64,000 bases of DNA from Mangrovibrevibacter kandeliae (GCF_024519155.1 NZ_JANIFJ010000007.1:62001-126000), one strand, 5' to 3'; shown: positions 27,659-35,860, counted from the stretch's first letter. The notes: generated by a model not told the origin, from the letters alone. A program made the numbers and translations.

Positions 27659-27929
27659 CGTCGAAATGGCGAGGCTCCCCGGGCGGTCCTTCGGACGCCG
27701 ACCCTATAGCGTGCTTTGCCGGCGATCATAAGCGGGAGGATTGACCAGGGCTGGACCGGCGCGCACGCCGATGGCGCCTTGCACGCTCCGCGAGCGATGG
27801 GCCGACCGCAGCCCCGCCACGACCTTGGCCGGCGCCGCGATCTCGAACCGGCTGCCCACCGGCAGATGGGTTCGATATTTGCCTTAAATACTCTAGATGC
27901 GGCTGCAACGGTCGAAGGAGCTGTCCACC

Positions 27930-28700
27930 ATGTCCAGCATCGAGATCCACCAGTTCACGTGCCGTAAGGACAATTTCGGCGTCCTCGTGCACGACCGGGA
28001 GCACGGCACCACCCTGTCGATCGACGCGCCGGAGGAGGCGCCGATCCTTTCGGCGCTGCAGGAGAAGGGGTGGGGGCTCGACTACATCCTGACGACCCAC
28101 CATCACGGCGATCACGTGGAGGCCAACGAAGCCCTGAAGGCGCGCTTCGGCGCCGAGATCATCGGACCGGGCCGCGAGCAGGACCGGATCCCGGGCCTCG
28201 ACCGGCCCGTCGTCGGCGACGAGCATCTGATCCTGGGGGAGGTGCTGGTCGAGACGATCGACACGCCCGGCCACACTATCGGAGAGATTTCCTATCATAT
28301 GCCGCTGGCCCAGGCGGTGTTCACTGCCGACGCCCTGTTCTCGCTCGGCTGCGGCCGCCTCTTCGAGGGGACGCCGCAGATGCTGTGGGACTCGCTCAAG
28401 CGGTTGCGCGAGCTGCCGGACGAGACCATGCTCTATTGCGGCCACGAGTACACCGCGACCAACGCGCGCTGCGCGCTGACCATCGACCCGGACAACCTGC
28501 TCCTGCGCGAGCGGGCGACCGAGGTCGAGCACCTGCGCGCCGCCGGCAAGCCGACGCTGCCGGTGCGGCTTGGGCAGGAGAAGAAGACGAACCCGTTCCT
28601 GCGTGCGGACGATCCTGACATCGCCAAGGCCATGGGGATGGAGGGGGCCGATCCGGTCGAGGTCTTCGCTGCCATGCGCAAGCGGCGCGACTCGTTTTGA
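27930..28700 (+). CDS. gloB: hydroxyacylglutathione hydrolase (glyoxalase II)
   Basis: Metallo-beta-lactamase-fold enzyme that hydrolyses S-lactoylglutathione to lactate and glutathione, finishing methylglyoxal detoxification. It is 256 residues long. The metal motif is THHHGDHVEANE (near residues 57-68), with further ligands in DTPGHTIGEISY, TADALFSLGCGRLFEG and YCGHEYTATNA. The C-terminal substrate domain ends EKKTNPFLRADDPD, as in GloB. GAAGGAG precedes the ATG. Its stop overlaps the next gene's TTG start (TTGA). Confidence 0.95.
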   Translation: MSSIEIHQFTCRKDNFGVLVHDREHGTTLSIDAPEEAPILSALQEKGWGLDYILTTHHHGDHVEANEALKARFGAEIIGPGREQDRIPGLDRPVVGDEHLILGEVLVETIDTPGHTIGEISYHMPLAQAVFTADALFSLGCGRLFEGTPQMLWDSLKRLRELPDETMLYCGHEYTATNARCALTIDPDNLLLRERATEVEHLRAAGKPTLPVRLGQEKKTNPFLRADDPDIAKAMGMEGADPVEVFAAMRKRRDSF

Positions 28701-29152
28701 TCCCGAGAAGCGCCCTTGCCGTCATCGAGCGGCTGCAACTGCAGGCCCATCCGGAAGGCGGCTGGTACCGCGAAACGTTCCGCGACGCGGCGACCGAGGC
28801 GAGCGGCCGGGCACGGTCAACGGCGATCTACTACCTGCTGGAGGCCGGCGCGACATCCGAATGGCATCGGGTCACGGACGCGGTCGAGGTCTGGCACTGG
28901 TATGGCGGCGCGCCGCTGATGCTGACCGTCTCGCCGAACGGCCACGACGCGACGGCGCGGCGGCTCGGCCCGAACGTCCTGATGGGCGAGCTGCCGCAGA
29001 TCGTGGTGCCGGCGAACCACTGGCAGACCGCGACGAGCCTCGGCGAGTACACGCTCGTCGGCTGCACCGTCGCGCCGGGCTTCGTGTTCGAGAGCTTCGA
29101 GATGGCGCCGCCCGACTGGCGCCCGTCGCCGCGTCCGCCGCGCAGTGGTTGA
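28697..29152 (+). CDS. DUF985-family cupin
   Basis: 151-residue single-domain cupin. The start LQLQAHPEGGWYRETFRD and the following ARSTAIYYLLEAGATSEWHRV are the characteristic DUF985 pattern, and HWQTATSLGEYTLVGCTVAPGFVFESFEMA ends the domain. Function is unknown; some relatives bind sugars or metals. The start is a TTG overlapping the gloB stop by 4 bases, so it is translated in coupling with gloB. The run to the end fits the family, so the TTG start is accepted. Confidence 0.88.
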   Translation: MIPRSALAVIERLQLQAHPEGGWYRETFRDAATEASGRARSTAIYYLLEAGATSEWHRVTDAVEVWHWYGGAPLMLTVSPNGHDATARRLGPNVLMGELPQIVVPANHWQTATSLGEYTLVGCTVAPGFVFESFEMAPPDWRPSPRPPRSG

Positions 29153-29303
29153 GCGGCTCGAACAGGTCGACTTGCGGACGATGGCTTAATCGTTCGTTCG
29201 CCAACATTCTACTTAGCGATGATCTCACGTCTCGATGGAGGAACATCCCGCTCCGGCTCGATTTGACTTCTGCATCGGAAGTAGATCGGCAGGAGATTTT
29301 AGC

Positions 29304-30017
29304 ATGCTGCATGTTCACTCGAAATGTATGCCGCTGTTGCTCTCGGTGGCCCTCTCGATCGGTGTCTCGTCTGCTGCGGTGGCGCAGGCGGGTGTCGGTG
29401 CCGGAGCCTCCGCCGGTGACGGCGTATCGGCCGGCGCTGGAGTCGGTCTCGGCGGAGGCGATGGCGTCGAGGCCGGCGTCGGCGCTTCGCTCGGCGGCGG
29501 GAGCGGCATTGGCGTCGGGGCGGGCGGATCACTCGGTGGCTCCAGCGCCGCGAATGCCGGCGCGGGCGCCTCGGCCGGCGGCGGCTCGGGCGTTGGCGCC
29601 GGAGCCGGAGCCTCGCTCGGCGGTGGAAGCGGGGCGGACGCGGGCGCGACGGCATCGCTCGGCGGCGCGGATGGAGCGAGCGCCGGGCTCGGTGCGTCCG
29701 CCGGAGGCCGCCGTGGCATCGGCGCCAATGCCGCTGCCTCGCTCGGGGGTGCCGGTGGCACGACCGCCGGCGTCGACGCCGCCCTCGGAGACGCGAACGG
29801 CATCGCGGGCGCGACGCGGAACGGCATCAACCGCGCGGCGCCGAACACGGCGGTCGGAGTGGTCAGCCCCAACGCGACGGCGAGCTTTGCCGCGTACGAG
29901 TCGATGAGCGCGCCGGAGCGGCGCAAGCTGCAGATCCGGTGCAAGAGCGTGACGAACAACGCCGCCACCTATGACAGCGCCCTCGTCGAGCTCTGCCGGA
30001 TGGTCGCCAGCCGCTGA
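29304..30017 (+). CDS. secreted Gly/Ala-rich protein made of 14-residue tandem repeats
   Basis: 237 residues; I do not recognise a characterised homologue. A signal peptide is clear (LLLSVALSIGVSSAAVAQ, cleavage near 28). Residues 36-175 form about ten units of exactly 14 residues with consensus GG-x-x-G-x-x-A-G-x-x-A-S-L, such as GGGSGVGAGAGASL. The C-terminal ~60 residues are ordinary sequence with two Cys (IRCKSV and VELCRMV) that could form a disulfide. The regular repeat suggests a beta-solenoid or roll-like surface or matrix protein; that is inference. An AGGAGA site precedes the ATG, and the 150 bases upstream are relatively AT-rich. It stands alone. Confidence 0.85.
   Translation: MLHVHSKCMPLLLSVALSIGVSSAAVAQAGVGAGASAGDGVSAGAGVGLGGGDGVEAGVGASLGGGSGIGVGAGGSLGGSSAANAGAGASAGGGSGVGAGAGASLGGGSGADAGATASLGGADGASAGLGASAGGRRGIGANAAASLGGAGGTTAGVDAALGDANGIAGATRNGINRAAPNTAVGVVSPNATASFAAYESMSAPERRKLQIRCKSVTNNAATYDSALVELCRMVASR
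29409..29828 (+). repeat. 42-base (14-codon) tandem repeat array
   Basis: Ten consecutive in-frame units of 42 bases encode the 14-residue repeats (residues 36-175). Units 2-9 keep the exact length and the Leu/Ala at position 14. The DNA is less conserved than the protein pattern, which suggests an old duplication kept by selection on the amino acid pattern. Confidence 0.8.
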
Positions 30018-30164
30018 TCGGCAGCGGCGCGAGGTCGGGCCTCGCCGCCTCCCTCACACCGGTCCCCGGGCGCCGGCCGACGCCGACGCCCAGCCCCTGG
30101 CGCCCCGATCGCGCCCGCCCGGAAAAGCTTCGGTCCCCCGTCGCCCTCCGCGTTGCATCCTGCT

Positions 30165-30187
30165 ATGTGTTGACTGAGACAACATAA
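30165..30187. promoter_or_regulatory. candidate MarR operator: TGTTG-N7-CAACA palindrome
   Basis: A perfect 5-base inverted repeat (30168-30172 and 30180-30184), flanked by further near-symmetric TAT/ATA bases, lies about 15 bases before the ATG of the MarR-GNAT gene. MarR proteins bind such palindromes, so autoregulation is plausible. The site is placed where it would overlap the promoter or start region. Confidence 0.4.
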
Positions 30188-30198
30188 GGGATGTGGCG

Positions 30199-31107
30199 AT
30201 GTCGCTGGTTGACGAAGTCCGCAGCTTCAACCGCTTCTACACCCGTGCGATCGGGCTTCTGGAGCGCCACCTTCCGGCGAGCGACCTGTCGCTGCCGGAG
30301 GCCCGCGTCATCTACGAGATCGCCCAGCGTCGGTGCACCGCCGCGGAGATCGGCCGCCTGCTCGACATGGACAAGGCGCATCTCAGCCGCATCGTCGGCC
30401 GCCTGCGCGCGCGCGGACTGGTGGCGAGCAAGGTCAGCCCCGAGCATGGCCGGCACCTCCTGCTTTCGCTCACGCCAACGGGGACGGCCGCGTTCGCCGC
30501 GATGGAGGATGGCACCCGGGAGGCGATCGCGGCGCTGCTGCGCGATGTCGACGCGGGCTCGCGCCAGCGTCTCGGCGCCGCCCTGCGCGACATCCGCGCC
30601 GCCTTCGGCGAGGCGGGGAACAGCGCTCCGCCGGTGCTCCGGCCGCTCGGCGTCGGCGACGTCGGCTGGATCATCCACCGCCAGGCCCGGCTCTACCACG
30701 AGGACTACGGCTGGGACTGGACCTATGAGGCGCTGGTTGCGCGCATCCTTGCCGATTACGTCGCGGGGTTCGATCCGGCACGCGAGGACGGCTGGATCGC
30801 CGAACGCGACGGGCGCATCCTCGGCTCGGTCTTCCTGATGAAGAGCGAGGAGCCGCAGACCGGCAGGCTCCGGCTGCTCTATGTCGAGCCCGAGGCGCGC
30901 GGCCTCGGCCTCGGGCACCGGCTGGTCGAGACCTGCATCGACCGGGCGCGGGCGCTCGGCTATCGCCGGCTGACGCTGTGGACCAACGACATCCTCCTCG
31001 CCGCGCGCCGGATCTACCAGGCCAAAGGCTTCAGGCTCGTCGACGAGGCGCCGCACCACTCCTTCGGCCACGACCTCGTCGGGCAGACCTGGATCCTCGA
31101 CCTCTGA
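30199..31107 (+). CDS. MarR-type regulator fused to GNAT acetyltransferase
   Basis: About 302 residues in two domains. Residues 1-140 are a MarR winged helix: EARVIYEIAQRRCTAAEIGRLLDMDKAHLSRIVGRLRARGLV, then the wing EHGRHLLLSLTPTG. Residues 150-302 are a GNAT domain with the acetyl-CoA motif VEPEARGLGLGHRLVETCIDRARALGY and the C-terminal LWTNDILLAARRIYQAKGFRLV. Such fusions are a known bacterial architecture; their acetylated substrates and ligands are mostly unknown. The ATG at 30199 is chosen; a GTG six bases earlier is in frame. A small palindrome lies just upstream. Confidence 0.9.
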   Translation: MSLVDEVRSFNRFYTRAIGLLERHLPASDLSLPEARVIYEIAQRRCTAAEIGRLLDMDKAHLSRIVGRLRARGLVASKVSPEHGRHLLLSLTPTGTAAFAAMEDGTREAIAALLRDVDAGSRQRLGAALRDIRAAFGEAGNSAPPVLRPLGVGDVGWIIHRQARLYHEDYGWDWTYEALVARILADYVAGFDPAREDGWIAERDGRILGSVFLMKSEEPQTGRLRLLYVEPEARGLGLGHRLVETCIDRARALGYRRLTLWTNDILLAARRIYQAKGFRLVDEAPHHSFGHDLVGQTWILDL

Positions 31108-31146
31108 CGGCGGCGCCCGGCAGCCTCGCACGCGCGCCCGAGATGC

Positions 31147-31174
31147 GCCGTCCGGGATGAGCCTCCGGGACGGC
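31147..31174. terminator. GC-rich hairpin between convergent genes
   Basis: GCCGTCC (31147-31153) pairs with GGACGGC (31168-31174), with extra pairing inside the loop. It sits between the stops of the MarR-GNAT gene and the converging alpha/beta hydrolase gene. There is no T-run on either side, so it is at best a weak bidirectional terminator. Confidence 0.3.
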
Positions 31175-31196
31175 TGGCGCCCTGACTGTAGCGCCG

Positions 31197-32024
31197 TCAG
31201 CCGGGTTCGAGGCGGCCGGACAGCATGGCTGCGACGATCGCCTCCGGTGCATCTTCCTGAACGAGGTGGCCGGCGTCCGGCACCCGGATCAAGGGCCGGC
31301 GGGAGAGCCGCGCGGCCAGTCGCTCGCCCTGCGCGATCGGGATCCAGCCGTCCTCTTCGCCCCAGAGGATCGTGACCGGGCAGGCCAGCGGCGCATAGTG
31401 CGGCTCGATCTCGTCCGTGAAGCGCTGATCCATCTGGGCGATCTGCCGGTAGAAGGCGGCCTGTCCCACCGCGCTCTCCCACGGCGCGCAATGGACCGCC
31501 AGCGCCTCCGCGGTCAGCGGCCGATGCGCCGCGCCTTGCAGATAGGCTCGCAGCAGCGCCTGGTGGGCATAGGGTGGGAGTCCGGAGAAGGCCGCCTCGT
31601 GCGTGCGAACATGCTGGACGAAGGGCGAGCCCCAGGGCGCGAGGGCTACGGCGTCGAACAGCGTCAACCTGCTGTAGCGCAGCCCGTCGAGGAACCAGCC
31701 GCGCAGCGCCGTCCCACCGCCGAAGTCGTGGCAGAGGATCTCGGGGAAGGTGAGGTTCCAGTGCGCCAGAAGCGAGGCGAGAACGCGGTTCTGAACGCCG
31801 AGCGAAACGTCCTGGCCGCCTCGCATCTCCGACTGCCCGTAGCCGAGGAGGTCGAAGTAGTAGACCGTCCAGTGCGGCGCCAGGAGGGGGGCGATCCTCC
31901 GCCAAATCTGGGAGGAGAACGGCGTGCCGTGGATCAGCACCAGGGGCGGCCCTTCGCCGATCGTGCCCCAGGCGATGCGCTGGCCGTCGAAGAGGTGGGT
32001 GCGATCGAGCGTCAGCATCGGCAT
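31197..32024 (-). CDS. alpha/beta hydrolase with Asp nucleophile (dehalogenase/epoxide-hydrolase-like)
   Basis: 275 residues with the alpha/beta-hydrolase fold. The oxyanion motif is VLIHGTPFSS (about 29-38), strand 4 leads to DLLGYGQSEM, and the nucleophile elbow is CHDFGGG with Asp100 rather than Ser. The acid is probably in LWGEEDGWIP and the His in PDAGHLVQED. An Asp nucleophile is the mark of haloalkane dehalogenases and epoxide hydrolases, so C-halogen or epoxide chemistry is more likely than ester hydrolysis; the substrate is unknown. It converges on the MarR-GNAT gene. Confidence 0.85.
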   Translation of the reverse strand: MPMLTLDRTHLFDGQRIAWGTIGEGPPLVLIHGTPFSSQIWRRIAPLLAPHWTVYYFDLLGYGQSEMRGGQDVSLGVQNRVLASLLAHWNLTFPEILCHDFGGGTALRGWFLDGLRYSRLTLFDAVALAPWGSPFVQHVRTHEAAFSGLPPYAHQALLRAYLQGAAHRPLTAEALAVHCAPWESAVGQAAFYRQIAQMDQRFTDEIEPHYAPLACPVTILWGEEDGWIPIAQGERLAARLSRRPLIRVPDAGHLVQEDAPEAIVAAMLSGRLEPG

Positions 32025-32088
32025 CCTTTCGCGCTCTCGGACCGGAGCGCCAGAGTAGCGGGAGGAGCGCCGACCGCAATGGTTCGGT

Positions 32089-32970
32089 TCAGGCCTTGGC
32101 AGGGCGGCGTGACGCGAGCTTGCGGAAGACCGGCTGAGCGGCGAGCGCGGCGCCGGTCGTGATCAGGGCGGCTGCCGCCAGGATGCCTCCGGTGAGGCGG
32201 GCCTCGCCGGCAAGGCACAGCACCAGCGTCGAGAGCAGCGGCGCGGCATAGCTCGACGCGCCGATCAGCTGGATGTCGCCGTGCTTCACGCCGTGGTCCC
32301 AGACGTAGAAGGCCGCACCGACAGGCAGCAGGCCGAGGCCGAGGATCGCCAGCCACTGGCCCACATCACTTGGCCAGACGGTCGGCTCGAAGACGAGATG
32401 GGCGAGCAGCGAGAGCAGTGCCGTCGCGAGGCAGAAGCCGGCGACCGTCTCGCTCGGCACCGCGGCGAGCCGGCGCGACAGCAGCGAGTACGCGGACCAG
32501 AACAGCGCACAGCCGAGGGCGAGCAGATAGCCGGTGGCATGGGCGGGCGAGAAGTCGATCGTGCCGCGCCCGCCGATGATCAGCGCGGCGCCCGACAGGC
32601 CGAGGAGGGCGCCGAGCCCATGGAACCAGCGCAGCCGCTCGCCCGGCAGCATGGCCGAGCCGAGCACGATGAGGAGCGGCCAGAGATAGGCGATCAGGCT
32701 GGCTTCCGCCGCGGGGGCGTGGCGGAGAGCGGCGAAGTAGAGCGCGTGATAGCCGAACAGGCCGACGACGCCGGTGAGCCAGACCCGCGGTGGCTGGCGG
32801 AAGACGCCGAGCGGTGTGCGCCGCGCGATCAGCCAGGCAAGGCCGACGAGGCTGCCGATCGCGAAGGTCATGGCGTTCATCTGGAACGGCGGCACCTGGC
32901 CGCTGCGCGCCGTGAACAGGGCGAGCAGCGCCCACATCAGCACCGCCGAGAAGCCGAAGAGCGTCGCCAT
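32089..32970 (-). CDS. EamA/DMT-family transporter
   Basis: 293-residue membrane protein with ten predicted membrane segments as two EamA repeats. The first repeat starts GFSAVLMWALLALFTARSG and includes YFAALRHAPAAEASLIAYLWPLLIVLGSAML; the second starts YLLALGCALFWSAYSLLSRRL. The HAPAAEASLIAYLWPLL segment resembles aromatic amino acid exporter YddG. Direction is probably outward; substrate is unproven. The ATG at 32970 gives MATLFGFSAVLMWAL. It follows the DUF3108 gene on the same strand after a 178-base gap that holds a palindromic repeat. Confidence 0.85.
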   Translation of the reverse strand: MATLFGFSAVLMWALLALFTARSGQVPPFQMNAMTFAIGSLVGLAWLIARRTPLGVFRQPPRVWLTGVVGLFGYHALYFAALRHAPAAEASLIAYLWPLLIVLGSAMLPGERLRWFHGLGALLGLSGAALIIGGRGTIDFSPAHATGYLLALGCALFWSAYSLLSRRLAAVPSETVAGFCLATALLSLLAHLVFEPTVWPSDVGQWLAILGLGLLPVGAAFYVWDHGVKHGDIQLIGASSYAAPLLSTLVLCLAGEARLTGGILAAAALITTGAALAAQPVFRKLASRRPAKA

Positions 32971-33015
32971 GCAGAAACTCCGCCAGAGGTCACCGGTCCG
33001 GCCGCGGACCGACCA

Positions 33016-33089
33016 CACCCTCTGCCTTGCCGGGCGCCTCCCCACAAGGGCAGGCACAGCAGGCGGGGGGAGTGCCGGCGGAGGGGGTG
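33016..33089. repeat. imperfect palindromic intergenic repeat (REP-like, Rhizobiales type)
   Basis: A segment beginning CACCCTCTGCCTTGCCGGG and ending GCCGGCGGAGGGGGTG forms a long imperfect inverted repeat with CCTCCCCACAAGGG in the middle. It resembles a short palindromic element scattered through rhizobial intergenic regions, judged from memory of such sequences. It fills most of the gap between the DUF3108 and EamA genes and could fold in RNA between them. Confidence 0.5.
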
Positions 33090-33148
33090 AGGCGGCTTGT
33101 CGCCGGCCGCGTTGTGCCGGCGCACGCCTCTCCGCACGGCGAGGCGTC

Positions 33149-33928
33149 CTATCCCTTGGCGAACTGCGTCGCGGTGAAGGTGAGCGGGCCGATCTGCGTC
33201 GGGATGACGGCATGCACCGGCGCGTAGATGTCGGTGTCGGCGATCGGTGCGAACCAGAGCTGGATGGTCTGCCGGGTGATGAACTTCACGCCCTTGGAGG
33301 ATGGCCGGAAGCCGCTGACGAGATCGACCCTGACGTCGCAGACGAAGGCGTCGCCCTTGAAGCCGTTGGTCGAGAACGGCTTGCGGCCGGCGGGCGAGAG
33401 CTTCAGGTCCATGCGCGACCAGCCATCGTAGAAGGGGAGGGACCGGTCGCACAGCGAGGCCGGGTCCTTGCCGGCCCGCAGCATCAGCCCGCTCAGCGGG
33501 TCGACCACCCGCTTCAGCTGTTCCGGCGTGACGGGCACGAAGTCCTTCTTCGGTGCCGGACGGTCGGGTGCGACGCTGCGGGAGGCGACGGCGCCGCCCT
33601 TCAGCGCCACGTCGCTCGACCAGTTCTTGCGGTCGCTGCGATAGGCGAGGGAGTAGCGGTCGGCCGTCAGCCGGTCGGGACCGATCGTGCCGGACACCGA
33701 GCTCTTGCCCTTGATGGTCGAAAAGATGTCGGCGAGACCCGACGAGGCGAGCGTGCCGTCGACCGAGTAGCTGCGCGTGTCGAGCGTCGTCTCGAAGGAG
33801 GCCTTGGCGACCGGCAGGCCGATCAGCGAGACGTTGTAGCTCGTGTGATAGACGCGCGGCTCGGCGTGGAGCGGACCGGCGAGAGCAAAGGCGGCGAGAA
33901 GACTGACGAGAATCGGCAGGCGCGGCAT
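33149..33928 (-). CDS. DUF3108 periplasmic protein
   Basis: 259 residues with a signal peptide (ILVSLLAAFALAGPLHAEP, cleavage near 22). The mature protein is a beta-rich DUF3108 domain: YNVSLIGLPVAKASFETTLD near its start, RYSLAYRSDRKNW, and the end FAPIADTDIYAPVHAVIPTQIG. Two Cys (LCDRS and VCDVRV) could form a disulfide. Function is unknown; members are found in the envelope of many Proteobacteria. It is divergent from rpmB. Confidence 0.87.
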   Translation of the reverse strand: MPRLPILVSLLAAFALAGPLHAEPRVYHTSYNVSLIGLPVAKASFETTLDTRSYSVDGTLASSGLADIFSTIKGKSSVSGTIGPDRLTADRYSLAYRSDRKNWSSDVALKGGAVASRSVAPDRPAPKKDFVPVTPEQLKRVVDPLSGLMLRAGKDPASLCDRSLPFYDGWSRMDLKLSPAGRKPFSTNGFKGDAFVCDVRVDLVSGFRPSSKGVKFITRQTIQLWFAPIADTDIYAPVHAVIPTQIGPLTFTATQFAKG

Positions 33929-34059
33929 GCGGGTGGGGGCTCCGGAGAACGGCAGACTGCGATATAGGTGGTGCCAATGCGGCCGAATTGGAGCGAGGCC
34001 GCCCCGCCGGCCGGCGCCGATCCTTCGCCGCTTCGCCGGCAGCGCACCGCGCGCGCTTC

Positions 34060-34088
34060 TTGACGGGCGCGAGCGTGACGATTATAGC
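34060..34088 (+). promoter_or_regulatory. sigma-70-type promoter for rpmB
   Basis: TTGACG (34060-34065) and TATAGC (34083-34088) are separated by exactly 17 bases, 96 bases before the rpmB ATG. In such GC-rich DNA this is a good housekeeping promoter candidate and suits a ribosomal protein gene. Confidence 0.6.
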
Positions 34089-34183
34089 AGCCCGGATTTT
34101 CCGATCATGTCTCGTGGAGATGATCGCGCCACTTTCGTGGCGGCGCCACCCCGAGGCTTTGGCAGTTCTGAAAGGTTAGACCC

Positions 34184-34492
34184 ATGCCGCGCGCTTGCGA
34201 ACTGACGGGCAAGGCCGTCATGTCCGGCAACAATGTGAGCCACGCGAACAACAAGACGCGTCGCCGCTTCCTGCCGAATCTCGTCCAGGTCACGCTCCTC
34301 TCGGATGCGCTCGGCCAGAAGGTGCGCCTGCGCATCAGCGCCGCGGCGCTGCGCTCGGTCGAGCACCGCGGCGGCCTCGACGCCTTCCTCGTCAAGGCCG
34401 ACGAGAAGGAGCTGTCGCAGCGTGCCCGTCTCCTGAAGCGCCAGATCGCCAAGAAGGTCGCCGGCGCGACCGAGGCGACCGCCGCCGCCTGA
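34184..34492 (+). CDS. rpmB: 50S ribosomal protein L28
   Basis: 102-residue ribosomal protein. The N-terminus [31 protein letters not shown] is the L28 signature, and the body continues [25 protein letters not shown]. It is of the longer alphaproteobacterial form, with a Lys/Ala C-terminal tail. Here the second zinc-type Cys pattern of some L28 proteins is absent (only one Cys). The gene has its own promoter and a strong hairpin directly after the stop, so it is monocistronic. Confidence 0.97.
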   Translation: MPRACELTGKAVMSGNNVSHANNKTRRRFLPNLVQVTLLSDALGQKVRLRISAAALRSVEHRGGLDAFLVKADEKELSQRARLLKRQIAKKVAGATEATAAA

Positions 34493-34499
34493 TCTCCGT

Positions 34500-34530
34500 T
34501 CGGGCCGAGCCCTTCGGCCCGAGCACTTTA
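34500..34530 (+). terminator. rho-independent terminator after rpmB
   Basis: A perfect 9-base inverted repeat, TCGGGCCGA and TCGGCCCGA with a 5-base loop (34500-34522), begins 8 bases after the rpmB stop and is followed by a short CTTTA stretch. The stem is strong, the T-run weak. Confidence 0.7.
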
Positions 34531-34583
34531 GTCGGACACGGCCGCCGCCGCGTCCCGCTGGTGCCATACCCCAGGATAAAAAA

Positions 34584-35273
34584 ATGGGCTTCCTGTCGAA
34601 ATATGCGCTGCCGGTGGCGGCGATGACGCTGATCGTCGTCGTCTCGAACGTCCTCGTGCAGTTCCCGATGGCCGGTCATGTCGGAAGCCTCGCGCTCGCC
34701 GACATCCTGACCTGGGGCGCCTTCACCTATCCCTTCGCCTTTCTGGTCAACGACCTGACCAACCGGATCCACGGGCCGCGCATCGCGCGCCGGGTGGTGT
34801 TCGTGGGCTTTGCCTGCGCGGTCGCCGCCTCGATCGCCGCCCCGCCGCTGCTCTACGATCTCGGGCTGATGGAGTTCGCGACGGCCGCCGACCGGCTGGC
34901 GCGCATCGCCATCGCCTCCGGCACCGCCTTCCTCCTCGCCCAGCTCCTCGACATCGCCATGTTCAACCGGCTGCGCCGGCAGAGCTGGTGGCGGGCGCCG
35001 GCAATCGGATCGCTCTCCGGCTCGGTGCTCGACACGCTGACCTTCTTCACGGTCGCCTTCGCGCCGCTCTTCGCCTTCGTCGGCCCATCCGACGACTTCT
35101 CGCTGCAGGGCGCGCCGCTTCTCGGCCTGTTCGCGGTCGAGGCGCCGCACTGGCTCTCCTGGGCGCTCGGCGATCTCGTGGTGAAGCTCCTGATCGCGGC
35201 CTTCGCGCTGGTGCCCTACCGGGTGATCATGCAGGCGGTGATGCCCTATCCGGCAGCGCCGGCGAGAGGCTGA
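34584..35273 (+). CDS. VUT family / queuosine precursor transporter (YhhQ-like)
   Basis: 229-residue membrane protein with six predicted membrane segments. YALPVAAMTLIVVVSNVLVQFP, ADILTWGAFTYPFAFLVNDLTNRIHG and the later SGSVLDTLTFFTVAF and WALGDLVVKLLIAAFALVPYR are the conserved blocks of the VUT/QPTR family. YhhQ of E. coli imports queuosine precursors (preQ0/preQ1), so the same role is likely here. A short AGGA site and an A-run precede the ATG. The rpmB terminator separates it from rpmB. Confidence 0.88.
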   Translation: MGFLSKYALPVAAMTLIVVVSNVLVQFPMAGHVGSLALADILTWGAFTYPFAFLVNDLTNRIHGPRIARRVVFVGFACAVAASIAAPPLLYDLGLMEFATAADRLARIAIASGTAFLLAQLLDIAMFNRLRRQSWWRAPAIGSLSGSVLDTLTFFTVAFAPLFAFVGPSDDFSLQGAPLLGLFAVEAPHWLSWALGDLVVKLLIAAFALVPYRVIMQAVMPYPAAPARG

Positions 35274-35360
35274 CGATACGGTCGGCGCGCCGCGGATCAG
35301 CCACAATCGGCGAGCCGAGATGATCCGCCACGTTCGGCAGTCATCGTGAGTTGGGTTCCC

Positions 35361-35798
35361 GTGTCGAAGATACTTCTCGCTTGTGTTCTCGTTTCGGCTT
35401 CTGCCGTGAGCCCTGCCCTTGCCCAAGCCGATCACGCCGCGGGCCACGCGGACGCGGCAGCCTTGCCGGCAGCCTGCGAGGCCGCCGCCGCGACCTCCTC
35501 GACGCCGAAGGGCGACGCTCACATGATGACGGGAGGCGCCATGAACGGCGCCCCCTCCGTGGGGCCGATGGCAGACTGGGAGACGTCGATGATGCGTGCA
35601 GCCACCATCATGGACCCTGACCTGGCCTTCAACTGCGGTATGATCGCCCATCACATGGGTGCCATCGCCATGGCCGAAGCCGAGTTGCACGCCGGCAAGG
35701 ACCATGCTTCGCGAGCCATGGCCGCCGAGATCATCTCGACGCAGCGCAAGGAGATCGACGAGATGACAAAGCGTATCACGGCGCTGACGAAGAAATAG
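35361..35798 (+). CDS. DUF305 secreted protein
   Basis: About 145 residues, with a signal peptide (KILLACVLVSASAVSPALAQA) and a Met/His-rich DUF305 ferritin-like helical domain. The hallmark is DPDLAFNCGMIAHHMGAIAMAEAEL, where the His pair and Met residues could bind metal such as copper. DUF305 genes often sit with copper-handling genes, but no such neighbour is present here, so the role stays open. Two GTG starts fit (35346 and 35361); the second gives a cleaner signal peptide. No good ribosome binding site is visible at either. Confidence 0.8.
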   Translation: MSKILLACVLVSASAVSPALAQADHAAGHADAAALPAACEAAAATSSTPKGDAHMMTGGAMNGAPSVGPMADWETSMMRAATIMDPDLAFNCGMIAHHMGAIAMAEAELHAGKDHASRAMAAEIISTQRKEIDEMTKRITALTKK

Positions 35799-35860
35799 CC
35801 GCGCGCCGCCGGCGCGTATCGGCACACCGCACCGCCCGGTGGCCGCCCGGCAGGCACCTC

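Noticed and set aside
34531-34583. Possible preQ1 riboswitch before the queuosine-precursor transporter, suggested by an A-run
   Set aside because: The A-run lies after the ribosome binding site rather than pairing with an upstream hairpin loop, and no matching stem was found.
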